Origin: an uncultured Campylobacter sp.
GTDB taxonomy: Bacteria; Campylobacterota; Campylobacteria; Campylobacterales; Campylobacteraceae
NCBI RefSeq assembly: GCF_937997405.1
Contig: NZ_CALKTL010000150.1
Span: 1 to 43,950, forward strand
Direction of reading: 5' to 3'
DNA length: 43,950 nt
The notes beneath the pieces were generated by a model. That model did no database searches and had not been told where the DNA came from. It saw nothing but the letters and a program-made list of their open reading frames with translations. Positions 1 to 8,321 of this stretch are shown one piece after another (within the stretch, counting starts at the first letter, position 1; every line of letters starts with the position of its first letter). Position numbers and translations under genes: made by a program.

Positions 1-144
1 TACCTAATAAACTTGAAATTTTATAAATCACCTCTGTCAAAATTTTAAAAATATATGAGCTAAAGTTTTGTCATGCAGGCGAAATTTTGTATCACGTCTT
101 ACTAAAATTTAAAATTTTTAATAAAAATTATATATTCCGCACGA

Positions 145-150
145 TATAAT
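145..150 (+). promoter_or_regulatory. Predicted sigma-70 -10 box of the ABC importer operon
   Basis: A consensus TATAAT lies about 50 bp upstream of the first start codon, in AT-rich DNA. A clear AAGGAG ribosome site (189-194) precedes the ATG at 200. Campylobacter promoters usually lack a firm -35 box, so the call rests on the -10 hexamer and its position. Confidence 0.55.
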
Positions 151-199
151 CGCGCATCTGCTCGCAGCGCGAGCGATAGCTAAATTTCAAGGAGATTCA

Positions 200-943
200 A
201 TGAAAATATTTAAAGCCCTGCTCGCAACAGCGCTAATCACCGCCACCCTAAGCGCTAAGACGCTCAAAGAGGGCACGCTCGTAATAGCCACGGAGGGGAC
301 TTACTCGCCGTATTCTTTCTATGACGAGAAAAATAATCTTACCGGCTTTGATGTCGATATCGCTCGTGCGCTGGCAAAAGAGCTAGGGCTAAAGGCGGAA
401 TTTTTAACCGCGCCGTGGGATGCGATGCTGGCGGCATTTGACGCAGGCAAAGCGGACATAGCGATGAATCAAGTAAGCATCACGCAGGAGCGCAAGAAAA
501 AATATAATTTCAGCGAGCCTTATACCGTGGCTTATGCTGCGCTAGTAGTGCGAGCTGATAACGAAGGGATTAAGAGTTTTGCGGATCTTAAAGGCAAAAA
601 AAGCGTCCACTCCGCTACCAGTAACTGGGCGGACATGGCACACAGCTACGGCGCCGAGATCGTTACAGCAGACGGATTTAGCAAGGGTGTGGAGCTTATC
701 ATAGCTCGTCGCGCAGACGCTACGATCAACGACAACATCACATTTTTCGACTATATGAAGCAGCGCCCGAACGCCCCGCTAAAGATCGCAGCTCAAGGCA
801 ATGAGCCGATCTATTCCGCCGTGCTGCTTAAAAAGGATGATGAGCTGACGGCGCAGATAAATTCCGCGCTAAAATCGCTAAAGCAAAAAGGCGTGCTAAA
901 AGAAATTTCACTTAAATATTTTGGCAAAGACATTACGGAATAA
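200..943 (+). CDS. Polar amino acid (cystine-type) ABC transporter substrate-binding protein, copy 1
   Basis: This is a family-3 periplasmic solute-binding protein of 247 residues, the usual length. An N-terminal Sec signal (about residues 1-19, cleavage near LSA/KTL) is followed by the two-lobed SBP_bac_3 fold: EGTYSPYSF at the start of lobe 1, GFDVDIARALAKELG, the AMNQVSIT segment, and a SATSNWA stretch where family members contact the ligand carboxylate. It should capture a polar amino acid in the periplasm and deliver it to the permease and ATPase encoded at 1783-3185. The nearby trans-sulfuration enzyme makes cystine or another sulfur amino acid a reasonable ligand, but that is inferred from context. 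A near-duplicate gene follows at 1037. The start is set by AAGGAG six bases upstream. Confidence 0.88.
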   Translation: MKIFKALLATALITATLSAKTLKEGTLVIATEGTYSPYSFYDEKNNLTGFDVDIARALAKELGLKAEFLTAPWDAMLAAFDAGKADIAMNQVSITQERKKKYNFSEPYTVAYAALVVRADNEGIKSFADLKGKKSVHSATSNWADMAHSYGAEIVTADGFSKGVELIIARRADATINDNITFFDYMKQRPNAPLKIAAQGNEPIYSAVLLKKDDELTAQINSALKSLKQKGVLKEISLKYFGKDITE

Positions 944-953
944 ATTCTACGAC

Positions 954-968
954 CGCTTAGTTGAAGCG
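954..968 (+). other. Small hairpin between the two binding-protein genes
   Basis: CGCTT and AAGCG form a 5-bp stem with a 5-nt loop (AGTTG), 11 bases after the first gene's stop codon. Hairpins like this after a binding-protein gene often protect or partly terminate the mRNA, so that the binding protein is made in excess. No clear U-run follows, so full termination is unlikely. Confidence 0.35.
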
Positions 969-1036
969 TGGAATTTTAAACTTAGTTGAGCGGAATTTTG
1001 CATTTTAAATTTTGCTCATAAAATTTTGGAGGAATT

Positions 1037-1786
1037 ATGAAAAATTTAATAAAAACTTTGCTTGCGTGCGCGCTTTTAATATGCGGCGCAAACTCTAAAA
1101 CACTACGCGAAGGCACGCTTAAAGTAGCTACGGAAGGCACCTTTTCGCCATTTTCGTATTATAACGACAAAAATGAGCTCGTAGGATACGACGTAGATGT
1201 CGCGCGCGCAGTCGCCGAAAAGCTTGGTCTAAAAATAGAATTTCTAACCGCGCCTTGGGATGCGATGCTTGCAGCATTTGATGCAGGCAAGGCAGACGCT
1301 GTGTTTAATCAAGTAAGCATTACTGATGAGCGCAAGAAAAAATATGAATATTCAGTGCCCTACACCGTCGTTTACGGAGCTATTATCGTGCATAAAGATA
1401 ACAACGACATTAAAAGCTTCGAGGATTTAAAAGGCAAGAAAAATGCAGACTCCGCTACCAGCAACTGGGCGCAAGTCGCTAAAAAATACGGCGCGCAAAA
1501 CGTAACCGTCGATAGTTTCGCCAAAAGTATGGAGCTGCTGATCGCTCGCCGCGTAGATACCGTCGTGCGCGATAATACCGTATTTTACGACTTTTTAAAA
1601 CAACGTCCGGGCGCTCCGATTAAGATCGCCGCAAAGCTAAAAGACGTCGATTATAGCGCTGTAATAGTTCAAAAGGGCAATAAAGAGCTCGCAGATCAAA
1701 TCAGCAAAGCCTTAAACGAACTCAAAGCCGAAGGCAAGCTAAAAGAAATTTCGCTTAAATATTTCGGCAAAGATGTGAGTGAATGA
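1037..1786 (+). CDS. Polar amino acid (cystine-type) ABC transporter substrate-binding protein, copy 2
   Basis: A tandem paralogue of the preceding gene: 249 residues with long stretches identical to copy 1, including FLTAPWDAMLAAFDAGKAD, SATSNWA and the C-terminal LKEISLKYFGKD. It has an N-terminal signal segment (about 1-20) and the same two-lobe fold. Differences cluster in lobe 2 (for example NEGIKSF versus NNDIKSF, and ATINDN versus TVVRDN), so ligand preference may differ. It has its own strong ribosome site (GGAGGA, ending about four bases before ATG). Its 3' end overlaps the permease start by 4 bp (ATGA), so the pair should be translationally coupled. Confidence 0.88.
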   Translation: MKNLIKTLLACALLICGANSKTLREGTLKVATEGTFSPFSYYNDKNELVGYDVDVARAVAEKLGLKIEFLTAPWDAMLAAFDAGKADAVFNQVSITDERKKKYEYSVPYTVVYGAIIVHKDNNDIKSFEDLKGKKNADSATSNWAQVAKKYGAQNVTVDSFAKSMELLIARRVDTVVRDNTVFYDFLKQRPGAPIKIAAKLKDVDYSAVIVQKGNKELADQISKALNELKAEGKLKEISLKYFGKDVSE

Positions 1787-2451
1787 ACGAAACAAGCAGA
1801 ATTCTAGAGCTTGTTAGCAGCTCGCTAGAGCCAATGGCGCTAGCCCTGCTGCAAGTTACGATCCCGCTTACGATAATCTCATTTCTGCTCGGGCTCGTGC
1901 TTGCGGTGCTGACGGCGGTCGCACGCATCGCAAATTTTAAAATTTTAAAGCAGCTAAGCGAAATTTATATTTGGATTTTTCGCGGCACTCCGCTTTTGGT
2001 GCAGCTTTTTATCGTCTATTTCGGACTTCCAATCGTTGGGATCACACTTGATGTTTGGGCTGCTGCGATCATTACCTTCAGCCTCAATATCGGCGCTTAC
2101 GCTTCAGAGGCGGTGCGAGCTGCGATCATATCGGTGCCAAAGGGGCAATGGGAGGCGGCTACCTCTTTAGGCATGAGCTACGCTCAAATTCTGCGCCGCA
2201 TTATCGCTCCGCAAGCAGCGCGCATATCGCTGCCGCCGCTATCAAATATATTTATCTCTACGCTTAAAGACACTTCGCTCGTAGCCTCGATTACGATGGT
2301 CGATATGTTTATGGTCGCTCAACGTATTGCTGCGCGGGCATTCGATCCGCTCACGTTATACGTACTGGCGGCGCTATTTTATCTAGCAGTCTGCACCCTT
2401 CTTACGTTCTTGCAATCCAAGTTAGAGCGACGATTTTCAAGGTTCGTGTGA
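1783..2451 (+). CDS. Polar amino acid ABC transporter permease
   Basis: A 222-residue inner-membrane permease of the HisMQ/GlnP family, normal length. Hydrophobic segments lie near residues 20-45, 55-80, 85-110 and 185-210. The family EAA loop for docking the ATPase is visible as SVPKGQWEAATSLGMSYAQ, followed by RIIAPQAARISLPPL; the upstream WIFRGTPLLVQLFIVYFGLP stretch is also diagnostic. Only one permease gene is present, so a homodimer is expected. The start overlaps the binding-protein stop by 4 bp, and the stop overlaps the ATPase start by 4 bp. Confidence 0.93.
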   Translation: MNETSRILELVSSSLEPMALALLQVTIPLTIISFLLGLVLAVLTAVARIANFKILKQLSEIYIWIFRGTPLLVQLFIVYFGLPIVGITLDVWAAAIITFSLNIGAYASEAVRAAIISVPKGQWEAATSLGMSYAQILRRIIAPQAARISLPPLSNIFISTLKDTSLVASITMVDMFMVAQRIAARAFDPLTLYVLAALFYLAVCTLLTFLQSKLERRFSRFV

Positions 2452-3185
2452 TGATAAAATTTACGAACTTAACTAAGCGCTTCGGCGATCACGTCGTGCT
2501 AAATGGGCTAAGCTTAGAATTTCGCGACGGGCAAACGACAGTGATTTTAGGAAGCTCCGGCTCCGGCAAATCCACGATGCTGCGCTGCATAAATCTGCTC
2601 GAAATTCCAAGCGGCGGCGAGCTACAGCTAGGCGAGTTTAAGATAAATTTCGACGCTCAGCATAAAACAAGCGAATATCATCCATTCCGCGCTCATACGG
2701 GCATGGTTTTTCAAAGCTTCAATCTCTTTCCGCACCTCAACGTCTTGCAAAACGTCATCGAAGCACCCGTGCACGTGCTAAAGCAGCCACGCGAGCTTGC
2801 CGAGGCAAATGCAATGACGCTGCTAAAAAAAGTCGGTATGGCGGATAAAGCTGGCGCGTATCCGGCTCGCCTCTCCGGCGGTCAGAGCCAGCGCGTGGCG
2901 ATCGCGCGGGCTCTTGCGATGCAGCCTGAGTTTTTGCTGCTGGATGAGCCTACGAGCGCGCTTGATCCCGAGCTTGAGGCACAGGTGCTAAAGACTATCG
3001 CCGAGCTTGCCGCAGAGGATCGCTCGCTTATCATCGTCACGCACAATATGGGCTTTGCGCGCAAGATCGCAGATAGAATTTTATTCTTAGACGGCGGAGT
3101 TATCGCATTCGACGGCGACGCAGAGGAATTCTTCGGTAGCAGCGATGAGCGCATAGCTAAATTTATCGGAGCGATGAGCTTTTAA
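2448..3185 (+). CDS. Polar amino acid ABC transporter ATP-binding protein
   Basis: The cytoplasmic ATPase of the importer, 245 residues, of the GlnQ/HisP/TcyC family. Walker A is GSSGSGKST (residues 35-43). The Q-loop is MVFQSFNLFPHLNVL, the ABC signature LSGGQSQRVAIARAL, Walker B LLLDEPTSALDPE and the switch histidine is in VTHNMGFARKIAD. No C-terminal regulatory domain follows, as is usual in this family. It overlaps the permease stop by 4 bp and ends 25 bp before the trans-sulfuration gene, which probably shares the transcript. Confidence 0.95.
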   Translation: MMIKFTNLTKRFGDHVVLNGLSLEFRDGQTTVILGSSGSGKSTMLRCINLLEIPSGGELQLGEFKINFDAQHKTSEYHPFRAHTGMVFQSFNLFPHLNVLQNVIEAPVHVLKQPRELAEANAMTLLKKVGMADKAGAYPARLSGGQSQRVAIARALAMQPEFLLLDEPTSALDPELEAQVLKTIAELAAEDRSLIIVTHNMGFARKIADRILFLDGGVIAFDGDAEEFFGSSDERIAKFIGAMSF

Positions 3186-3210
3186 ATCCATTAAATTTTA
3201 AGGAGAAAAG

Positions 3211-4359
3211 ATGAAAATAGATACCCTAATCGTAAAGGGCATAGAGGCTAAGTCCAACCCCCACAACGCGGTGATTCCGCCGATATATCTAGCCAGCACC
3301 TTCGTGCAAGAAAGCCTGGATGATTTCGGCAAATACGCCTATTCGCGCGGCGCAAATCCTACGCGCAACGCCTTTGAAGAGCTTTTTGCAAAATTTGAAG
3401 GCAGCAAATACGCCTTCGCGCTAGCCTCGGGCATGGCGGCTACGAGCGCTGCATTTGCGCTGCTTAAAAGCGGAGATCGCGTGCTGTTAAATAACAACGT
3501 CTACGGCGGTACCTATCGCTACGTAAGCAGGATTTTTAAAAATCAAGGGATCAATTACGACTTGGTGGACGATCTAAATTTGATCACCAAAATTCCAAGC
3601 GACGTCAAAATGGTCTTCATCGAGACGCCATCAAATCCGCTTTTGCGAGTAACCGATATTGAGCGCATCAGCGAGCTCGCGCACAAAAACGGCGCGCTCG
3701 TGGTTATGGATAATACCTTTTTGACTTCATATTATCAGCGCCCGCTAGAGCACGGCGCAGACGTCGTGGTTTATAGCGCGACCAAATACATAGGCGGGCA
3801 TGCCGATCTGATCGCCGGCATCGTTACGACGAATGACGACGAGCTTGCCGCAAGAATTCAGTTTATGAAAAACACTCTGGGCGCGACGCTATCGCCTACC
3901 GACGCGTATTCGCTCATACGCGGGCTTAAAACGCTAAGCGTACGCTTCGACCGCCAGAGCGAAAATACGCTAAAGATAATAGAATTTTTACGCGGCAATC
4001 CTGCGGTAGAGGCGGTAAATTTTGCAGGCTCGCATTCGGCTAACGAAAAAAAGATACAAGATCGCCAAGCCAGCGGTATCGGAGCGGTCATCTCGCTGGT
4101 GCTTAAGCCGCAATACGACTATAAAACCTTTGCGCGCAGCCTTGAGCTATTCGATCTAGCCGTGAGCCTGGGCGGCGTAGAGAGCCTGATCTGCCACCCC
4201 GCGTCGATGACGCACGAGAGCTATCCGCGCGAGCTGCAAGAGCGCATCGGCATCAGTCAAAATTTGCTGCGCCTAGCCATAGGCTCTGCTGGAAACAGCG
4301 CGCGTTACTCCAGCCGTCAACCAAATCCGCCTAGCCATAGGCATCGAAAACGCGGATGA
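3211..4359 (+). CDS. Trans-sulfuration PLP enzyme (cystathionine gamma-synthase/beta-lyase family), C-terminus frameshifted
   Basis: A Cys/Met-metabolism PLP enzyme: SRGANPTRNAFEELFAKFEG, ASGMAATSAAF (phosphate binding), MDNTFLTSYYQRPLEHGAD and SATKYIGGH, with the Schiff-base lysine at K192. It should act on cystathionine, cystine or an O-acyl-homoserine in the cytosol; sequence alone does not settle which. The last 24 residues are abnormal. A 15-bp word (CGCCTAGCCATAGGC) occurs at 4270-4284 and again at 4328-4342, 58 bp apart. Removing 58 bp joins residue 358 to a family-typical tail (GIENADDLI...) ending at the TAG at 4403-4405, giving 378 residues. As it stands, the frame shifts and stops at 4359. 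The substrate-binding arginine of LLRLAIG is retained, but the final helix is lost. It lies 25 bp after the ABC ATPase, with an AAGGAG ribosome site. Confidence 0.9.
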   Translation: MKIDTLIVKGIEAKSNPHNAVIPPIYLASTFVQESLDDFGKYAYSRGANPTRNAFEELFAKFEGSKYAFALASGMAATSAAFALLKSGDRVLLNNNVYGGTYRYVSRIFKNQGINYDLVDDLNLITKIPSDVKMVFIETPSNPLLRVTDIERISELAHKNGALVVMDNTFLTSYYQRPLEHGADVVVYSATKYIGGHADLIAGIVTTNDDELAARIQFMKNTLGATLSPTDAYSLIRGLKTLSVRFDRQSENTLKIIEFLRGNPAVEAVNFAGSHSANEKKIQDRQASGIGAVISLVLKPQYDYKTFARSLELFDLAVSLGGVESLICHPASMTHESYPRELQERIGISQNLLRLAIGSAGNSARYSSRQPNPPSHRHRKRG

Positions 4360-4405
4360 TCTCATAGCGGACCTTGCCACCGCGCTAGAAAAATCTAAAA
4401 AATAG

Positions 4406-5013
4406 GCGGCGCAGAATTTGCGCAAGCTCGCAAAATTTGCGCGGGCGCGCATAATTCATGCCAAAATTTAGTCCGAAATCCTTATAGCTTCGCTCGTGAG
4501 GCTATAAGGGCGTGGTCTTTACTAGCCGGCGCGCAGGGCGGTTTAAAAAGACCCGCCGTCGATCATTTCGTCTTACAAAAATCTTTTTTCGCAAAACCTA
4601 TACCCATTTTCTCGCGAGCTAAATTTTGTATGAATTTTCACTCGTTAAATTTTACGAGGCGCGCGGCTTTGCGTAAAATTTAAAAATTCCGCCACTACGG
4701 CATTGAAATGAAATTTTAATTTATACGCACGGCAAGATTTACCCAGATCTCTTGCTAAAACACATCGTTTAAATTTAATTCGGATAAATCTATCTAACCG
4801 CCGTTTGATATTGCCGAGCGAAGAGCTTAAATTTAATCAAAATTTTAAAGGCAGCGACGATCTGTGCCGCACCGTGCCAACCGCTCAGTTTAAATTTAGC
4901 GCAATTAAATTTATCAAACGAGCAAATTTAAGCTCTGCCCTGCTCAAAATTTAAAATTCTACGCGCAGTTTAAATTCCGCTTAAATTTTAGCCGCGCTTT
5001 AAATTTAGCGGAG
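4406..5013. other. Intergenic gap between convergent genes, no gene seen
   Basis: About 600 bp separates the trans-sulfuration gene (plus) from polA (minus). It is rich in AAATTTTAAAATTT-like words and has no reading frame with a plausible start and product. A strong hairpin lies at 4480-4509, listed separately. Two copies of the GCGGAATTT word occur on the minus strand (4684-4692 and 4972-4980). Confidence 0.6.
4480..4509. terminator. Strong hairpin in the convergent intergenic region
   Basis: CCTTATAGC (4480-4488) and GCTATAAGG (4501-4509) pair perfectly. TTC/GAG extends the stem to 12 bp, counting one U-G wobble, with a 6-nt loop. No U-run follows on either strand, so it may stabilise mRNA ends or act with Rho rather than serve as a classical intrinsic terminator. 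Its position between convergent genes supports a 3'-end role. Confidence 0.45.
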
Positions 5014-7815
5014 CTACTTCAGCTCGCCCCAGCGCTTGGCGATGTTTAGGCTCGTCTTAAGTGGCACGTTCAGGCTCGCCGCACTTTGCATTATCTCCTG
5101 CGCGCGCGCGCCGAAGCTCTGCGCCAAATCATCCCGCACCTCGAAGATTAGCTCGTCGTGGATCTGTAATATCAGCCGCGCCTCGTCGTTTAGCAGCGGC
5201 GAAATCTCAACCATCGCCTTTTTTATGATGTCGGCGGCGGAACCTTGAAATTTCGTATTTACCGCCTCGCGCTCGTAGCTCGCATAGACCATGTTGTTTC
5301 GTGCGTTTGCGAAGTCGAAGTAGCGCCTGCGCCCAAAAAGCGTGCTTACGTAGCCGTCTGCTTTCGCGTCCAATTTTATGCTCTGCAAAAATTCCTTGAT
5401 CGTGCAAAACGCCGCGAAATAGCGCTCGATATAGCTCTTCGCCTCGGCGCGCGCGATGCCTAGGCTGTCGCTTAGCTTGCCCGCGCCCATGCCGTAGATG
5501 AGGCCGAAATTTATGCTCTTTGCGATCGTGCGGTGCGCGGGCTGCGCGTCGCCGAAAATACTGATCGCCGTGCGCGCGTGAATGTCCTCATCCGCCCTAA
5601 ACGCCGCTAAAAGCGCAGGATCGCGCGAAAAATGCGCGAGCAGGCGCAGCTCGATCTGCGAGTAATCAAGCGAGATCAGCGAGTAGCCTTCGTCTGCTAG
5701 AAAGCAGTCTCGCACGTCCTTCGCAAACGTGCCGCGCGCGGGGATATTTTGAAGGTTCGGATTTTTGCTCGCTAGCCGCCCGGTGGCCGTGCCGGTCTGC
5801 AAGAAATTCGATCTGACGCGGTTTTGCGCATCGGCTAACGCAAGCTGCAGCAGCGGCTCGCAGTAGGTGCTTTGCAGCTTAAACAGCTCGCGGTAGTCTA
5901 AAATTTTACCCACCGCGGGATGCAGCGCCGTAAGATCCTTTAGCACGCTTTCATCGGTGCTGTAGCCCGTCTTAGTGCGCTTTGCGGCAGGAAGCCCTAG
6001 CCGCTCGAAAAGCACGGCGCCGAGCTGAGCGGGAGAGTTTATATTAAACTGCTCGCCGCAAAGCTCATAAATTTCATCCGTAAGCGCTCGCAGGGACTTT
6101 TCGTTGCGCCCGATTAGACCCTTTATCATCTCCGTGTCGATCTTGATGCCGCATCTTTGCATCTGCCAAAGCACCCGCACGAATGGAAACTCAAGCTCCT
6201 GCGCGAGCTTAAAAAGCGCGGGCTCTAGCAGCTGTTTGAGCTTAAAATACAGCCTCAGCGTCACCCACGCATCCTCGCTCGCATAGATCGTAGCAGCGTC
6301 CAGCTCCACGGAGGCGAAGGTCTCGCCCTTTTTGACGACGTCGCCGAAATGCACAGTCTCATACCCCAGATACCGTGGCGAGATAGAGTCCATTCCTACG
6401 GCGTTTGCGGGATCGAGCAGCCATGCTAGTACCATCGTATCGGCAAAGCGCGCGGGTGGCTCGATATTAAAATTATTTTTCACGATCTCAAAATCGTATT
6501 TTAAATTTTGCCCCACTACATATCCGTTAAACAGCGAGCCGATCGCAGTCTTTGCGGCGTCCGAAGAAATTTGAGCCGGAGCGCCCAAATAGCTATGCGC
6601 GAGCGGGACGTAATAGGCGCGCTCCTCGTTAAACGCAAACGAAAAGCCCACGATTTTGGCGCTTTTGCTGTCGATGCTCGTCGTCTCGGTATCAAAGCTC
6701 ACCAAGGTCTCGGCGCTGACGCCTTCGCACAGCCTTGCAAGCTCCGCGGCATCGGTGATACAAATAGGCTCAAAGGGCGTTTTAAAAGCGCTCTCGCAGC
6801 TTTGCTCGCCGCAAGAGGAGCTGCTCGGGATAGAATTTTGCCCGTCTAGCCCCCCTACGGCAGCGCCCAAGATAGAGCCGCCGCGAGACGGCTCTGTGCC
6901 CGCGCCCAAAACGGAGCTTTTTGTGCTTGCGCCTTTGCCCTCGCCCCAAAGATCAAGTCCGTTCTGCTCTTGCAAGCTTAACGCAGACAGCAGTCTGCTT
7001 AGCGCGTAATCTTTTAAAATTTCGCGGATTTTAAAAAGCGGATTTTGCTGCGGAAATTTCGCGTCCTCTAAAGGCGGGATTTCCAGCTCGTCGTAAAGCG
7101 TAGCCAGGCGCTTGCTTATGTAGGCGCTCTGCTTCCCTTCTATCAGATACTCGCGCTGTTTGTTTTGCGGCAGGCGGTCTAAATTTGAATAGATCTCATC
7201 GAGCGAGCCCCATTCGTCTAAAAGCTTCTTCGCCCCCTTATCGCCGATACCGCGCACGCCCGGGATATTATCGGCGCTGTCGCCGCAGATCGCTAAAAAA
7301 TCCACGATCTGCTCGGGATAGACGCCGTAGCGCTGCAAGCACTCATCCCTTCCGTAAAGCATCTTTTTGCCGTGGCTGTAAATTTTAACGTTTTCGCCAA
7401 TGAGTTGATACAGGTCCTTGTCGGAGGTAACGATATTGATTTTATGCGTGGCGCCGTACTTTTTAACGACGCTTGCGATGAGATCGTCCGCCTCGTAGCC
7501 CTCGCATCCGAGCGAGTAAAGCCCCATCTTTTCAATCATCTCGATGCAGACGGGCAGCTGCTGCAAAAGCGCAGGCGGCGGGGCTTGGCGGTTGGTTTTG
7601 TAGTTGGGATCGATATCCGAGCGGAAGGTCTTACCCTTGCTATCCAGAGCGAAAATTATATAATCGCTCTTAAATTCCTTCGAAAGATTTGCGATGAAGC
7701 TCGCAAATCCGCTCACCATGCCGCTGGGTTTGCCGTCTTTGGTCTTAAGCCCGCTCATAGCGTAGTAGAGCCTGAAAAAAAAGCCGAACGTATCGATGAT
7801 CGTGATGGTCTGCAT
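5014..7815 (-). CDS. polA: DNA polymerase I
   Basis: A full-length family A polymerase of 933 residues (E. coli 928). The 5' nuclease domain covers about 1-280, with YEADDLIAS and GDSADNIPGVRGIGDKGA. A low-complexity Gly/Ser linker fills about 290-345. The 3'-5' exonuclease domain is intact, with DTET (D375, E377), GQNLKYDFE and YASEDAWVT. The polymerase domain shows motif A (LDYSQIELRLLAHFS), motif B (RTIAKSINFGLIYGM) and motif C (IHDELIFEV). It should fill gaps and remove RNA primers in replication and repair. Proofreading residues are retained, unlike in many epsilonproteobacterial or Gram-positive relatives where they decay. The start is supported by a GAGGA site just upstream on the minus strand. 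Confidence 0.98.
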   Translation of the reverse strand: MQTITIIDTFGFFFRLYYAMSGLKTKDGKPSGMVSGFASFIANLSKEFKSDYIIFALDSKGKTFRSDIDPNYKTNRQAPPPALLQQLPVCIEMIEKMGLYSLGCEGYEADDLIASVVKKYGATHKINIVTSDKDLYQLIGENVKIYSHGKKMLYGRDECLQRYGVYPEQIVDFLAICGDSADNIPGVRGIGDKGAKKLLDEWGSLDEIYSNLDRLPQNKQREYLIEGKQSAYISKRLATLYDELEIPPLEDAKFPQQNPLFKIREILKDYALSRLLSALSLQEQNGLDLWGEGKGASTKSSVLGAGTEPSRGGSILGAAVGGLDGQNSIPSSSSCGEQSCESAFKTPFEPICITDAAELARLCEGVSAETLVSFDTETTSIDSKSAKIVGFSFAFNEERAYYVPLAHSYLGAPAQISSDAAKTAIGSLFNGYVVGQNLKYDFEIVKNNFNIEPPARFADTMVLAWLLDPANAVGMDSISPRYLGYETVHFGDVVKKGETFASVELDAATIYASEDAWVTLRLYFKLKQLLEPALFKLAQELEFPFVRVLWQMQRCGIKIDTEMIKGLIGRNEKSLRALTDEIYELCGEQFNINSPAQLGAVLFERLGLPAAKRTKTGYSTDESVLKDLTALHPAVGKILDYRELFKLQSTYCEPLLQLALADAQNRVRSNFLQTGTATGRLASKNPNLQNIPARGTFAKDVRDCFLADEGYSLISLDYSQIELRLLAHFSRDPALLAAFRADEDIHARTAISIFGDAQPAHRTIAKSINFGLIYGMGAGKLSDSLGIARAEAKSYIERYFAAFCTIKEFLQSIKLDAKADGYVSTLFGRRRYFDFANARNNMVYASYEREAVNTKFQGSAADIIKKAMVEISPLLNDEARLILQIHDELIFEVRDDLAQSFGARAQEIMQSAASLNVPLKTSLNIAKRWGELK

Positions 7816-7925
7816 AATGGTCCTCGGATTTAAAATTTTAACGCGTAGTGTATTAAAATTCGGCTAAATTTACAAATTCCAAATAGGACTTGACCTACCT
7901 CATTTCAAAATTTTAAAATTTGCTA

Positions 7926-7931
7926 TATAAT
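7926..7931 (+). promoter_or_regulatory. Predicted -10 box of the DUF2249 operon
   Basis: TATAAT, 29 bp before the ATG at 7960. An AAGGA ribosome site follows (7949-7953). The implied leader is about 20-25 nt. Confidence 0.6.
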
Positions 7932-7959
7932 CGCGCGAAATTTTAAAAAAGGATCAAGT

Positions 7960-8304
7960 ATGGATTTTTTCACAGACTGGCAAGAGTTCGACGCAGCGGG
8001 CGCTACGGTGAAATTTTATAAAAAATCGCAAGGCGGCGTGGAGTACATCGGCTTTGATTCGCGCAAATGCGTCCCGCCCGAGCCGATGGTAAATGCGCTG
8101 GTGGCGCTAAATTTCGTAAAAGACGAAACCAAAAAGGTCGTCATGGTCAATCATAAATTTCCGATGGGGCTGATCCCGAAGATCGAGTCTAAATTTGACA
8201 TCGCCCGCGAGGATCTGGACGGCGACGCGGTCAAGCTCACCATCAGCCTAAAGCCCGGCGCGGTCAATGAGGGCTTCGACACCGACGCGAAGTGCCACGG
8301 CTAA
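7960..8304 (+). CDS. DUF2249-like small protein
   Basis: 114 residues, no signal peptide or membrane segment. The central part (FDSRKCVPPEPMVNALVAL ... HKFPMGLIP) resembles the DUF2249/TusA-like fold, whose members carry a D-R-G/K-x-x-PPEP-x-x-x-x-x-AL motif; here the position after DSR is Lys-Cys. Family members are often encoded with nitrogen-oxide respiration and metal-cofactor genes. The molecular function is not established, and the assignment rests on motif resemblance only. It begins a three-gene operon with a membrane protein 18 bp downstream and a MIP18-family protein. Confidence 0.6.
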   Translation: MDFFTDWQEFDAAGATVKFYKKSQGGVEYIGFDSRKCVPPEPMVNALVALNFVKDETKKVVMVNHKFPMGLIPKIESKFDIAREDLDGDAVKLTISLKPGAVNEGFDTDAKCHG

Positions 8305-8321
8305 AGGGCTTTAAAATTTAG

